Assembly (NCBI GenBank): GCA_004794655.1
Contig: SMMW01000592.1
Location: forward strand, 558,001-622,000
Direction of reading: 5' to 3'
DNA length: 64,000 nt
Source: Marisa cornuarietis
Lineage: Eukaryota > Mollusca > Gastropoda > Architaenioglossa > Ampullariidae
Shown piece by piece: positions 44,785 through 56,145 of the stretch. A model generated the notes under the pieces. The model did no database searches. It saw nothing but the letters and a program-made list of their open reading frames with translations, and had not been told where the DNA came from. Position 1 is the stretch's first letter; the number at the start of each line of letters is the position of its first letter. The position numbers and the translations under genes are program-made.

Positions 44785-45826
44785 TTCTTCAGATTTCTTA
44801 GGGGTCCCAGGCTAACTCTAAGGAGTCCCTTTACAATGTGAAAACAAATGAACGATGATTTTAACCATGCTGTCAAAGACATTTTGGAAATATTTCTGGT
44901 AAGGGAATAAACTCAGTGCAAGGGAAGCTACTCTCACCTTGTAGCAGACGACAATAATAGATTGCACTATGATGTCAGACACTACACTTACCCAATTTTG
45001 TATCTGTTCTTCGTCCAAAGAAATTGAAGGGGTCCTCCGAACTTTTAATGCGTACTGTACACAATTTTTTGCGTTATCAGAAGCTCTGCTTTAGCAGCAG
45101 AATGATAAGCTGCTTAAAATCAGTGGTTGGCCAGGAGCAGACCTGGATAGTCGTACAGCTTTTGGGATATTTTGTACCAATGTCTGTGGTATATTTTGTA
45201 CAAGAGGATGTCATCTTAAGAACAACAACCCTGGCATTCCATTAACTTATTTATCCTGCGTACTTGTAGAACACCATGAGCTTGCCCATAAGACTGGGGT
45301 GTAATACTATATACATGAAATTTATTTAATGTCAGAGTGGTTAGTACACCAGTATGCTTGTAAGCAAAACATTTGTTTTGGTGAGTCACAAAAATGCAGT
45401 TTTAGTTTTTCATCTGTTTGGCTCCTGTAAATAGATATTTAGATTTATCCTTAGTACTTCAACGGGAAGTAAAAGATTTCTGTCGCTGGACAAGATACAT
45501 GAAAAAGGAATGTTGGGATCTGTTTTTTTTGGATTTATTGTAACTATTATTTCCCTCATATTATTTATATTATTATTTCCCATACTATTTGCCTTGGAGT
45601 TTGGTACCCAGGTCAAGAGGAAAGCACTAGCAGTAAATGCTGTCCACAGATTGGTTTAGTTTCTTGTAAATAAGACCTAGAAATCCTACCATAATATTCA
45701 GTTACAGTTGGTAAACAAAAGGTAACAGTGTTAGGAATGACCTTGGCCACTGTGGTTAAAATTACGAGGTTTTTCACATGGAGAAGAGAAGTCATTCTGA
45801 CAGCGCTGATTTTGTACCTTTTCAAG

Positions 45827-45972
45827 CTCAAATTGTTGCGAGCTTTGGTGATGAATGGAGCAGCTGAACATGATGACTTCCACCAGCAGCTCCGGATCTT
45901 AGAGCCAAGTTTTGTGCTTGCTGTCAAAGACCTCAGGTCTCAGGTGGTACGAGAGGCCTGCATCACTATAGC
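45827..45972 (+). CDS. CLASP: CLASP TOG2 exon 2
   Basis: After a TACCTTTTCAAG acceptor it codes LKLLRALVMNGAAEHDDFHQ and then LAVKDLRSQVVREACITIA, close to the vertebrate KDLRSQVVREACITLGHLS. Donor ATAGC/GTAAGC, phase 2. The frame also stays open for some codons upstream of the acceptor, but no similarity extends there. Confidence 0.95.
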
Positions 45973-46484
45973 GTAAGCCCTTTTTTCAACTTAATTTGTA
46001 GGCAAAATCCTGTATGATTTATTAATATTAATCTGTAGGTAAAAACCTGTATGATTTATCAAGCCCAGTGTGATTATTTCCCCATCAATCATCACTCCCT
46101 ACAACATATAGTGTTTATGTTTTGTTTCATTGGTAGCATTTTCTTGGGCAAGGAGGCCTATTCTTAATTCTCTACATTTTCATGTTCCATTTTTGTTCTG
46201 TTCTTTTATTTCTTTTAGGGTTGTAATCCAAGAAATTTACAGGCATCAGAAAATAGCTGTATTTGTCTTGTTCTGAACTGGCATGACATTTGACAGTCTG
46301 ATTACGAATTGGGATGATGGTTCATTTAATCACTAGTAGGATCCTAAATGTGCTAGCATTTTGTGTGCCATGTTTTTTCCTGCATTTTCTTTTTGTCGTC
46401 ATTGGGGCTGATTGTTTATCAGTTCATAAAGTGTTTATAAACATATAGCACATTTCCTCGATGTCTTAGCCACCTGTCCAAAAA

Positions 46485-46621
46485 GGGGTGGTCCAGCGAA
46501 ACAATGATTAAAGTGCTTGTCACCAATACAATGAGGAAAGAATGCTTTGAGATCAGGTCTCATCAGGGGCCCGCTGTTCTTTTTCAGCATGTGGCACCTG
46601 TTTATAAGGTTGGCTTTGCAT
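46485..46621 (+). mobile_element. Old diverged SINE copy
   Basis: Shares CTTGTCACCAATACA, GTGAGG-like, CGCTGTTCTTT, CATGTGGCA, CTGTTTA and GGTTGGCTTTGC in order with the copies at 54050 and 61252. It lies just upstream of a TOG2 exon acceptor. Confidence 0.65.
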
Positions 46622-46700
46622 ATAAAATATTTATTTGAAAAAACACTCCAAAGTAAGGTGAAAGAGGAGAGATAATCTGAATTATGTCATCATGTTGCAG

Positions 46701-46836
46701 CTATTTGGCGCAACACCTGGGTAACAAGCTGGACCACTTTGCAGAAGTGGTTTTGCCACCACTTTTCAATCTCATTCCTAACTCTGCCAAGATCATGGCC
46801 ACCTCAGGCTGTGTGTGCATCCGTTTCATCATCCAG
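46701..46836 (+). CDS. CLASP: CLASP TOG2 exon 3
   Basis: Acceptor CATGTTGCAG, donor CCAG/GTGAGC. Codes YLAQHLGNKLDHFAEVVLPP, then FNLIPNSAKIMATSG and CIRFIIQ. NLIPNSAKIMATSG is a hallmark of CLASP TOG2. Leaves phase 0. Confidence 0.97.
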
Positions 46837-47149
46837 GTGAGCGAGTTTACTGTTCGCAGGCAAGACATGTTTTTTTATTTTAAGTATATTTATTGTTGGC
46901 ATTTGGTCATGAACAATACTTTCTTACTCAAACATCTCAAGTGGAAATTCATCAAAGAGGATGATGCCAATATCTAGTGTCCATAGCTGTTACTGTGGTT
47001 CAGACCAACGACAGATTTTCATGGAGTAAAAGAACATATCAGACATACATTACCATACTGCAAGATGTTGTGTTCAACTTATAAAAATTGCTCAGTGGGA
47101 TTTCACAACTTGTACAGTTCTTAATATTTTTTTTCTTCCTTGTTGCCAG

Positions 47150-47220
47150 TATGTCCACTCCAGTCGCCTCATTCCCATAGTCACCAGCAACATGTCATCC
47201 AAATCCAATACAATAAGAAG
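47150..47220 (+). CDS. CLASP: CLASP TOG2 exon 4
   Basis: Acceptor TTGTTGCCAG, donor AAGAAG/GTGAGT. Codes YVHSSRLIPIVTSNMSSKSN and TIRR, matching HTHIPRLIPVITSNCTSKS. Leaves phase 2. Confidence 0.95.
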
Positions 47221-47521
47221 GTGAGTTAAGTGTCTGGATGTGGAGTGAATTTTTTTTTTAATTTGGTCATGCAGAGCTGTGCACAACAGCTGGCTTTTAA
47301 TGACTAGCATTTGTAAGATCCTGAATGAAGTACATTCATGAAAACATGTTTGACTCAGAGCAGAAACAGCCATTGTGGCTAAGTAAGATCTCATATTTCC
47401 GTGAACATTTTTTTGTAGAGATACAGAGGATGTACAGTTGTCATGATTCTCACTACTTGTCTCTGTTACCTGTCCACTTAACATTCTTAAACAGTAATCA
47501 GAATGTGTGTGTGTTTTCCAG

Positions 47522-47659
47522 ACAAGCCTGCGAGTTTCTAAATCAGCTTCTGCATTCCTGGGGCACCCACACTTTGGAGAAACACATTGCCATACTGCAA
47601 GACGCCATTCGGCGTGGCATTAGTGATGCTGACTCTGAAGCACGAGCATTTGCCAGAAA
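47522..47659 (+). CDS. CLASP: CLASP TOG2 exon 5
   Basis: Acceptor GTGTTTTCCAG. Codes QACEFLNQLLHSWGTHTLEK, then RRGISDADSEARAFARK, matching the family's LLQEWQTHSLERH and KKGIHDADSEAR. The donor is GAAA/GTACGT in phase 2; the next exon restores Lys-Ala. Confidence 0.95.
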
Positions 47660-47959
47660 GTACGTACGAGGGAAAATGTACAAGGCTGTAAAGCTTAAAA
47701 GGCCTTTGTACAAGTGAAAATAAACAACTGTACATGCAGTACAATCACATTCCACTAAATCTCGTTTGTTCGTTTTTGTTTTTGTTTTTTTTTTAAAAAC
47801 ACTTTTCTGACAGTTTATATCCGTTTCAGCGCCTTGCTGCCATCTGCTGCCATCTATCAATTTTATGAAAAAGGACTGTGTAGAATTCCTGCTTATTTGT
47901 AAATGTTATATTCTATCAGAGAATCACAGAATTATAACAAATGACATCTCTGTCCACAG

Positions 47960-48172
47960 AGCATTCTGGGGATTTGCGGAACATTTTAAGTCTCAGGCAG
48001 ATGCTCTGCTGGGTAGTCTAGATGTGTCAAAGCAGAAAATGCTGCAAGGGGAATTAAGTAACTCGTCCTCTAACAACTCCCTCAACAGTGCTGAAGGTCT
48101 GCGTCCTGGAAAACCGCGGGCGCGGTCTGCTAGTCAGGACCGCGCTCTTCCTAAGTATGGAGGCACGCTCGA
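47960..48172 (+). CDS. CLASP: CLASP exon, end of TOG2 and start of Ser-rich linker
   Basis: Acceptor CTGTCCACAG, donor CTCGA/GTGAGT. Codes AFWGFAEHFKSQADALLGSL (last TOG2 helix pair, cf. CYWGFHSHFSREAEHLYHTL), then a Ser/Asn-rich linker (NSSSNNSLNS) and basic PGKPRARSASQDR. Leaves phase 2. Confidence 0.94.
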
Positions 48173-48628
48173 GTGAGTAAACCTTAGTCTTGGGGGGTGA
48201 TGGAAATGTTTTCGTACATGAAAAGAATTTTGCTATTTTTAATATAGTTTTCTGGGTTTTTTTTAGTTTGATGCAGTGTGATTATTTGCTTTATGTGATT
48301 CTGGATTAATTACTGAGATATCACATTTTTTGGCAAAAATGTTTTAATATTGGAAAAAAAGAGCATGCTCTCTATGAGTGTGAATATGCGCTATAAAAAT
48401 CTTCACTATTATTATTATTATATGTGTATATTGTGTGCATGCATGTATTGTGTGTATACATATGTATGGAGGAAGGTGCATTTGATGCCTACCCTAAAAG
48501 ATGTGTGATTGTACACCTATGGGTATGTTGTGTCTATGTATCTAAAGCACTTGGAGCCCAGCTGATGCGGGGGGAAAAAATCCCTATATAAGTACACTAT
48601 ATTACTATTATGTTTTGTATATGCACAG

Positions 48629-48696
48629 GCGCGCAGGATCCACACGTAAGACATCAGCAGCCCGTGTGAGCTCATCAAGAAGTGATGCAGGCAGTG
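48629..48696 (+). CDS. CLASP: CLASP Ser/Arg linker exon
   Basis: Acceptor ATGCACAG, donor GCAGTG/GTAATA. Codes RAGSTRKTSAARVSSSRSDA. Restores phase 1, used by all following linker exons. An inner CGT/GTAAGA-like site (about 48644) is a possible alternative donor but would cut the exon out of phase. Confidence 0.85.
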
Positions 48697-49810
48697 GTAA
48701 TATTCAGATTTTTATGATTTTTGCATTTTAGTCTGATCAAAGAGTACTTGTAGTATGTAAGAGAACCATTTAAAATAAGTAATAAGATGCAAGATGAAAA
48801 TACTTTAGCATATTTAAAACAAGATTGTCCTCAGACTGTTCTTGCCAATTTCGGAATCATCAAAATGGGCATGACCACCCCTTATTTCCATTCAGAAAAA
48901 AACTTTTAACTGTATATTACAACTGTAGATTCAGATCTGTGCCATTTCGTCATATTTTATTTTATCAGAGAGATGTATAGAAGGAAGTACCATTGCTAGA
49001 TCCCTGCAAAGGGAGAATAAACTGCATTTGACTCTCACTCATAGGCCATGATGCTGACTTTTTTTTTTGGCTAGTGCCTGCATTTTCATGCCACTTGACA
49101 GTATGCATCATATGATCAAATGGCATTGACCTTTATGTTGATAGATTAGTTATTTGAGGTGGCACAAATGAAAGGTGGATTTCCAGGGAACTGGTAAATG
49201 GAAAGCAGCTGGCTTTAACGATCCTTATGATATAGATCATCGTTTTTTTCCCCAACGTAATTGTTTTCTCACAGAATTAAGATATTCAAGGAGAAAATAA
49301 CATGTTCGATTACAGACTGACTAAAAAGGGTGGGGAACATTTACAGACATTTTTATCGTCTTTTTTTCCCCTTTCTTCCATAGTAGTGAAAATGTATTTA
49401 TTTATTTAACTGTTCATTTATTTAACTGTTGTGGGTATTGGTTTTGAGTTTAACGTTAATGGTGTATATTGATGTTTATTGTCAATATAAACTGTTGATT
49501 TGCTTTGGTGTTATTATATATGTTCTTGGAGAGTTTAGTTTTAGACATTTTATGTGCCCATTTCAGCTAAATCCTCAGCCAGAAGATAAAAATAAACATT
49601 TGATCTCAAGGACTTAAAAACACACATAAAGACATGACACTAGTAGTATCCATCAAGGATCTACACAAAAGTGCACATAATTGCATTAGCCTTCAGGAGT
49701 TTACATTGAAAAAGACGTAAATATTATGTTTGTGACTGTTTCATGAGACTCTTGTAAAGTATACAAGAAAAAGTCAAATATAAGTATGGTCTTGACGTTC
49801 TGTGACACAG
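48697..49810 (+). other. AT-rich intron, nothing seen
   Basis: No exon with matching phase 1, no repeat family and no RNA gene recognised. Confidence 0.5.
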
Positions 49811-49840
49811 ATGTGGATGTGGAAATAGAGCCTCCCAAAG
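49811..49840 (+). CDS. CLASP: CLASP 30-nt linker exon
   Basis: Acceptor TGTGACACAG, donor CAAAG/GTAAGA, phase 1 on both sides. Codes the acidic VDVEIEPPK. Its symmetric phase and small size suit optional inclusion. No direct vertebrate counterpart recognised. Confidence 0.65.
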
Positions 49841-51141
49841 GTAAGATCTAACAATGGCCACCTAGAAGGTTCTAAGCACCACTGTCTAACACTTTCAGCA
49901 TCTGCTGTCTGCAGAGTTGCAGAGGTCTGCTTTGGTTTAACATACACCTGACATAACTGCAAAATCTGGGGATGGTAGGGGCAAGAGAGATTAACTGCTG
50001 CAGAGAAACAAGTACTGGTAAATATGGTGGAGCCCAAATTTTCATCCGTTTATTAGACTGTGATTTACTTTAAGATTTCCTGTCAGTAAAATTGCTAGGT
50101 TAAAATTTGTTTTGTAATCAGGAAGCTGATGGATAAATCCTTCGTGTAAATCCTTTTGAATATATGGACTGTTTCATTACCTAAAGACATGGGAAAGAGT
50201 ACAAAAATGGATAAAAAAAAGGAAAGTTGGGTGTATAATCTGCAAACAGAAAGACTAGATCTGAAAGTATATGTCATAATGGTTAGTTACAGTTACGTCA
50301 GGTTATGAACTTGGCCATAACAGATATTCTGCCTTTTTACCATCATGAATAAGCTACGCTGTAACAGCTCTTAGTTTGTGTTTAACTCCTCCAAATGCTG
50401 AAGTTTGTAATTTCCATCCACTCCCCACCACCCAAAAAATTGCTTTCTAATCAGAATAACTTAAACCAGAGCAAAAGACAGGTGGCTACTTTTAAAGAAT
50501 GTACTCTTTAATAGAGAAATAAAGAAAAACCCAAGTCACATGACTTGAGCTCTGGCTTGTGATCTTAAAGCACTGATGCCAAACTAAAACTGTATATCCA
50601 GCACAGTTGTAGTATGCAGCTACAGATTTAGTGCTTAAGATTGTGATTACAATGTGTGCTTCCTGCAAGTAGCTGGCTTAATGATGGAAATTTGTTGTTG
50701 CACTGGCAACTTGTTCACAATCCATTGCTAAAACTGGAACTGATAAAACTGTATGTAGGAGTTGATGGGAGTTGTGGGTGGGTGGTGGGATGTCATTTTT
50801 TTTTTCAGATCATTTATGGAAAGTAGGGAGATGATTGGAACCCCCCCCCCCCAGAAAACCAAAGAAATGGTCAACTGCTTCCTTATTCAGTGGATTATTA
50901 CCATCCTTGGTTTCAGAGCTTTTAGTTTTGGTTTATCACAATGGATTTTGGATGAGTTGTTTGGTACTTTTATTTACACTTCTCATAGACAGTGTGAATA
51001 CTCATTTTGCTACTCATTTTCAACCTTTTTAAGGAAAAGAAAATTGGAGGCCAGCAGACCAGTCATTTTCATTTATTTCATTTCAATTATTTTTTTATTG
51101 TGGCCATTATTTTTGTGTGTTTTTTTCCCGTTGATTTCCAG
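49841..51141 (+). other. Intron, nothing seen
   Basis: AT-rich, with a C10 run at about 50841-50852; no exon supported. Confidence 0.5.
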
Positions 51142-51303
51142 ATGTTAATATACCCATAAGCCCTAGACAGGCTGTTCCCATTGTTCGCTCGCGGAGTGAT
51201 GTAGATTTGAGTGGGGTGCAGCCTCGAGTCAACACTGGTAGGCCGCGAGCTTCGACACTGTTAGGCGTGCACAAAATGGAAAAGGGCGCCACTACCTCAT
51301 TAC
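51142..51303 (+). CDS. CLASP: CLASP linker exon with RSRSDVDL motif and two alternative donors
   Basis: Acceptor TTGATTTCCAG. Codes VNIPISPRQAVPIVRSRSDV, then DLSGVQPRVNT; RSRSDVDL matches the conserved QRSRSDIDV of vertebrate CLASPs. Two donors keep phase 1: ACACTG/GTAGGC after 51237, and the stronger TTAC/GTAAGC after 51303. The longer form adds RPRASTLLGVHKMEKG. The frame stays open past both to a TGA ending at 51389, so intron retention would give a truncated linker ending in a CLASP without TOG3. Confidence 0.88.
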
Positions 51304-52740
51304 GTAAGCAAAAGCAGAAGACAAGCCTGTCATATTCAGTTGAAAGTCTTAACTTCAGCAGCAGACAGCAGGTTTTACTATCCACCTGAATGACGGGAAA
51401 GTAGATTTGTTACTGGGTTGCATCTTTTGGAAATCTTTGTTTCTGTTTAGAAAAGTTAATCAGTTTCACAAAGGTCAACTCTATGTCAAAGCTAGGAAAA
51501 TTTAGTTTGGATGTTGTGAGGGTATGTGACTATCAGAAGAGGCAGTGAGATAATCAGTTTACAAATGTTGTCAGAGTACATTGTGGTAAGTAATCAATCC
51601 TTAGATGTCATCCATTGCATTTTACAGTTTGTACAGATGTGAAAAACGTTTGTGTAAAGTACACTTTAGGGAGAAAATGAAAAATGGTGCCCAAAGTCCA
51701 ATGGCCTTAGGCATGGGCTCTAGGTTATGCTGCGTGATATGTATTTGTAGACTATAGGTAAATTAGGGGTCGGACATCTAATGTTGGCTGATAACCTAAA
51801 AGAGCTCTTCAGTTCAGGTAGAGAAATCCAGGTAGAACTTCAGTGGATAATGAACACAACTTTAATTACAAAAAAACCTCTTTTAACTGTTTTTACAGTT
51901 TTTAATTGACTGAGACTTGCATTCTCATACTGTTTCAAAATCTGTATTAATGACAAAAGCTTATAGACAGGATGTGTTTGCATTTGAAATGCATGCTGTG
52001 GCAGCTTTTTAGCAACGTGTTTGAGCGTCTTGTGTTGGTGTCATTGTGTACTGGTGTTGTGGCATTTGTCCACATTCACTCTAGCTTATCATTTGGTCCT
52101 GCTGTGCTTTCTGTTAGTTTGGTGGTGATTTTTCATTTGTATCTAGACCATCATTACATACCATTCACACACCGACCATGGTATAAGAGGGGATGGCACA
52201 CAGTTGCAACTATTTATATACCACAAAATGCTGATTTAAACACCATAAGGTGAACACAAATGCAGATAAACGATGGTAAAGGTGATTTTGATTTTCAGCA
52301 GCTGTAAAAATAAATAAACAGTAGGCATCGTCAGCAGGTGTGAACATGAATGTAACAGTAGTTACTCTCAACAGTTGTAAGCAGACTTTTTGGTTTCTCT
52401 TGCGAGTGCTACTTCCCTTTTGTGTAACAGAAGCCGGCAGGGATTTTACAACCAGAAGTTCCCCTTAGCCACCCCCCTTTTCTTGACTCACCCGCTCTTC
52501 ATGTTTTGTAGGTTGGTGGTAGTGTAAACCAAAGGAGTTGGAGGTGTGTATGCGTGGGGGAGCAGGGTGGGGTACAAGTAAAGGAGACAAAGCACCTGGC
52601 ACCCCTCTGGCATCGACCACCCCTTCTCCCAGTTATCTCCCCCCTCCTCCAATAAAAAAACAAAACAAATAGATGTGGATGATGTGACTGTGGGAGAGAA
52701 GGAATCGAAGAAGGGAAGTCGCATCCTTCCCTTTATTGAC
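51304..52740 (+). other. Intron, nothing seen
   Basis: AT-rich and CpG-poor, no recognisable exon or repeat family. Confidence 0.45.
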
Positions 52741-53475
52741 TAGCTCGTTGACAGGGTCACTCAGTCAGTCATCCCTTGCCTGGCACATGGCGTTGGGGGG
52801 AGCACATGGATAGATGCAGCAGCTGACAGGGCCCGCCACTCTTACCTATTGTAGGCGATAGTCAGCAGGTCCTGTACAGGACAACCAGTCCAGTCTTTGA
52901 AGCTTGTAAGCCAGTTCTTTCTCTGGCCACTGTGGCGTCAGCCATCCTCTAAAGTGCCTTGAAGGATAGTCCTTGACAAGGTGTCGTGCCAGGTCACATG
53001 GCAAAAGAAGACCAGCTTACGTCACTTGACTGTTGATAGTAGAGGTTCCTGATGTCCTATGAGTGTGACAGTCTTGTTTAGTACAAAGTCGTTAGTTTTG
53101 TGTTCTTTGTATGAGATCCGGAGCAGCTTCCTCAGGCACTTATTCTCAAATGCCTGGATTCTCCTTTCCGTTTCAGCGAGCAGAGTCCACGTGTCGCATC
53201 CGTAGAGCAAGATCGGCACTACCAGGGATTTGTACAGACTGAACTTGGTAGTGAACCTTATCTTGTGGCTATGCCATATCCTATCTAGCCTAGCTATTGC
53301 TGCTGTTGCTGTTGCGATCCTGATGTGGATATCTGGCGTGGACCTGCCGTCCTTGGAGAGTGGGGCTCCCAAGTATTTGAAGCTACCTCTTTGAGTTGTA
53401 CCCCGTTCATATAGATCTCTGCTTTGCCGTTGCCATTGGTCATAACTTTGCTCTTTTCAGTGCTGGTCTCTATTC
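52741..53475 (-). mobile_element. LINE (non-LTR retrotransposon) 3' fragment, dead
   Basis: On the minus strand it reads the C-terminal part of a reverse-transcriptase polyprotein. Visible pieces are GAPLSKDGRSTPDIHIR, KSLVVPILLYGCDTW, RIQAFENKCLRKLLRISYKE, RTILQGTLEDG and GQRKNWLTSFKDWTG. YGCDTWTL and FENKCLRKLL are typical of the thumb and C-terminus of such elements. Stops and frameshifts (near 53375 and below 53022) show decay. The 5' part is missing, as usual for truncated LINE insertions. Confidence 0.9.
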
Positions 53476-54047
53476 CCTATGCATTTGAGCTGTCAGTCTG
53501 AAAACAGCTGTAAACAGCAAAAATAACTACGAATGACACACTGATGAAATGATCCTTCGTAACTCTTCAGCATCATCTTAGATAAATGAATGTTCTTTTT
53601 TAATCAGCATTTGATGTTACTTGTTTTGTAAAGCATACTGAGTTGCCACTGAAGTTGAGAAATAGCTACATAAATCTGATCATTATTATTAAAATGGAAA
53701 AGTCCGCTATAGCACCTACCGTTGCCTTCCATTACAAATATGGCGGAGTGGGAGCAGTAACGTCACGTTGTTAGCAGACGATATCCTCAGGTTAACGTTC
53801 GCACTAAGCACTTACCCTAACCATGAAACGAACACTAAAGAAATAATTCCAGCGCCATTTACAAAGCATAAATCTGCGTGAACATTACAAATAGAGGAAG
53901 TGAACACCTTTAAGTACTGCACTAAGTTTTGTAACCTTCCTGACCTTATTAGTTATATCCCCCAAGGATTAGGGCGGGCCGGTGGCGCAACCAAAGAGCC
54001 TGACTTCAAGCTCTCATATAACAGTGGTGGCTCTTTGTATACTCTTC

Positions 54048-54376
54048 AGCGCAACGGTTAGCGCCTGTCACCAAAATAGTGAGGATTGGCTGTCCTGGTT
54101 CAGCTCAGTGGCAGAGGAACCAGGGGGTGAGGGAACAAGGAGGTCAATGGCTCCTCAAAACCAATACTGAGGAGGCAAGAATGGGAACATTGATCACTGT
54201 CAGCATGGAGTTTGCCCACCATCCCACCTTTCAGAGCCAAGCATCTTCCTATGCCACTGAGCTCTCGTCTCGGGGCATGCTGTTCTTTCCCTGCATGTGA
54301 CATCTGTTTACAGGGCTGGCTTCCCTTGCGTGATATAGCCTTAGTTGCTAGCTTGGCTTAAAACACCAGTTCTTCC
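54048..54376 (+). mobile_element. tRNA-derived SINE with inner insertion
   Basis: The head GCGCAACGGTTAGCGCCTGT has a tRNA-like A box; GTCCTGGTTCAGCTC looks like a B box. The tail (GCATGCTGTTCTTTCCCTGC, TTTACAGGGCTGGC, TGATATAGCCTTAGTTGCT) matches the copy at 61252. Between them lie about 150 extra bases (54102-54263) bounded by perfect 12-bp inverted repeats, AGCTCAGTGGCA and TGCCACTGAGCT. Confidence 0.85.
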
Positions 54377-55075
54377 CTCCCCCTCTTCTTGCGCCAAGGA
54401 TTATACTTCACCCCATACTTTCGCCAAGAGACTATTAGGCTTCACCTGTCATTGCAAAGCCTACTGGCTACCAAAGGCAGAATACCTCAGGTATCAATTA
54501 ATCTTAGTAGGGGCTACCTATATTCATCGAGACTACCTATATTCAGCCATGCCAGGTTCACAGGGAGTACCTCTTTCCCCTTTTATGGGCACAGCCACAC
54601 TATGGACACTGTTATTTGATACTTTTGAAGACAGTTTACAGCTACTTACCTTTAAGAAGAAGGTAGGAGGGCAAGTAACTGGGTGAGCGGCCACACTAGA
54701 AGAGCCTTTGATGTCCACTAGCCCATGGGCTTGAGTGACTGCTGACCTGATGGCATTAAAACTTTGGGATACACTCCCCTCCACACACACACACACACAC
54801 ATGAGCTGAGCTGCAGGAGTAGAGACACAAGGGCTACCCTGTCATTCCCCAGATTAACTAGGTATTGTGGGAGGAGCTGTTGACATATCCTGCCAAGAAA
54901 GCGGTCACAGGCTTGTGAATGTCTTTTGGAAGTAGGAAGGGAGCATTGCCCTGACCACTTCTGTGGGTGTGTGAAATTGCTGCAGTCACCTGTGAGAAAA
55001 TAGACACAGCTGCTTACTTTCTTGTGTGTAAATCCACCAGACATTGATAACTCAAAACTGGGCATACAGTAATGA

Positions 55076-55180
55076 ATGGATTGTAATCAGCTTTATGCAG
55101 ATAGCCAGCAGACACAGATGCAAGAAAACAGAACAGAAATAAATGGATTGTAGTCAGTCTTATGCAGATAGCCAGAAGAC
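55076..55180 (+). repeat. Direct repeat, period 67 bp, two copies
   Basis: ATGGATTGTAATCAGCTTTA at 55076 and ATGGATTGTAGTCAGTCTTA at 55143, both continuing with TGCAGATAGCCAG.AGAC. Confidence 0.9.
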
Positions 55181-55573
55181 AGCAGAATATTTCTTATAAG
55201 AAACACATAAAAGGCACCATGCTTATACAGGCATAAAGGTTTGTGGCGTAGGTTGAGTGAAAGAATCAGATGAACATTTGTTGTTGCACATTGAGTAATG
55301 TGGGCCAAGGGTGTTTTGTGCCCCGATGCAGCAGTGACACAATGTCTTAGAAGAACCTGCCCAGCAGTTGACCCAGCAAAGACTGGGCAAGACCAGTGCC
55401 CCTGGTAGACCAACTGCAAGCCTCGGAAAGGCACAGTTGTGGACAACTAAGAAAGTGGGAAACATTCTTTAACTTGGACATATTGATGCAGGAAGCTGAA
55501 AATGGCTGTGGGTTCCGGAAAGTTGCAGACAGCGCAGAGGTGTCCGTGTCCCAGAGCCAGTGCTCCATTTCAG

Positions 55574-56049
55574 GTCCTGATGGCAGGCATGTGCACCAGC
55601 TGTTTGTCATCAGGGATTGTGAAGATGGGGGTGGAAGGAAGAACTTTACAAATTATGCTTACAACATACCACCAGTGCACACAACACGCTCTTTTATAGG
55701 TGAAGATGTTGAAAACTTTGGCTTGTCTGAAACATTAAAGGGGGAAACTGAGTCAAAAAGCTATCAGCTAATTCCAGCTCAGAACAGTACTATAAGCAGA
55801 ATGAAACTGCAAAGATAGCAGACCTATCACAGTGTGACAAACGCACTAGAGCTCTGTCAGAAACTGCTAGAGAATTATCAGGACTAGATTCTGGTCAGAC
55901 TGATGTGGAGCCTTCTAAAGTGGCAGAGGGTTTTCAAACAAGAGTCTGCTTCAGATCACAGTCCTACAAAGTAGAAGTGTTGGACAAGCAAGGGAAGGCA
56001 GCCAAGTCCATTCATTTCTCAATATTTCCTTACATCATTGAAATCCCAG
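55574..56049 (+). CDS. CLASP: CLASP long linker exon(s), reading frame interrupted
   Basis: A good acceptor (CTCCATTTCAG) opens phase-1 coding PDGRHVHQLFVIRDC…NYAYNIPPVH, and a phase-1 donor (CCCAG/GTAAAA) ends it after RVCFRSQSYKVEVLDKQGK and IIEIPG. The two halves are in different frames. The first runs to a TAG at 55816-55818; the second is open only after a TGA at 55749-55751. Either one base was lost between 55752 and 55815 (an A5 run is there), or a 68-nt intron 55700-55767 (GTGAAG…TATCAG) is removed, giving exons of 126 and 282 nt that both keep phase 1. It may be a lineage-specific linker. The frame is also open upstream to 55372. Confidence 0.55.
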
Positions 56050-56078
56050 GTAAAAGCAGGGAAGGTTTTGGTTGTTGT

Positions 56079-56145
56079 TATAGCGAACTTATATAGCACC
56101 ATATTCCTGTCCTATGGACAGACTCATGGTGTTTTACAGGGAAAA
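56079..56145 (+). repeat. Dispersed repeat relic
   Basis: TATAGCGAACTTATATAGCACC followed by TCATGGTGTTTTACAGG. Same layout as 104-182. Confidence 0.35.

Noticed and set aside
52438..52470. Possible linker exon after TTGTGTAACAG
   Set aside because: In phase 1 it runs into TAG after about 12 codons with no donor.
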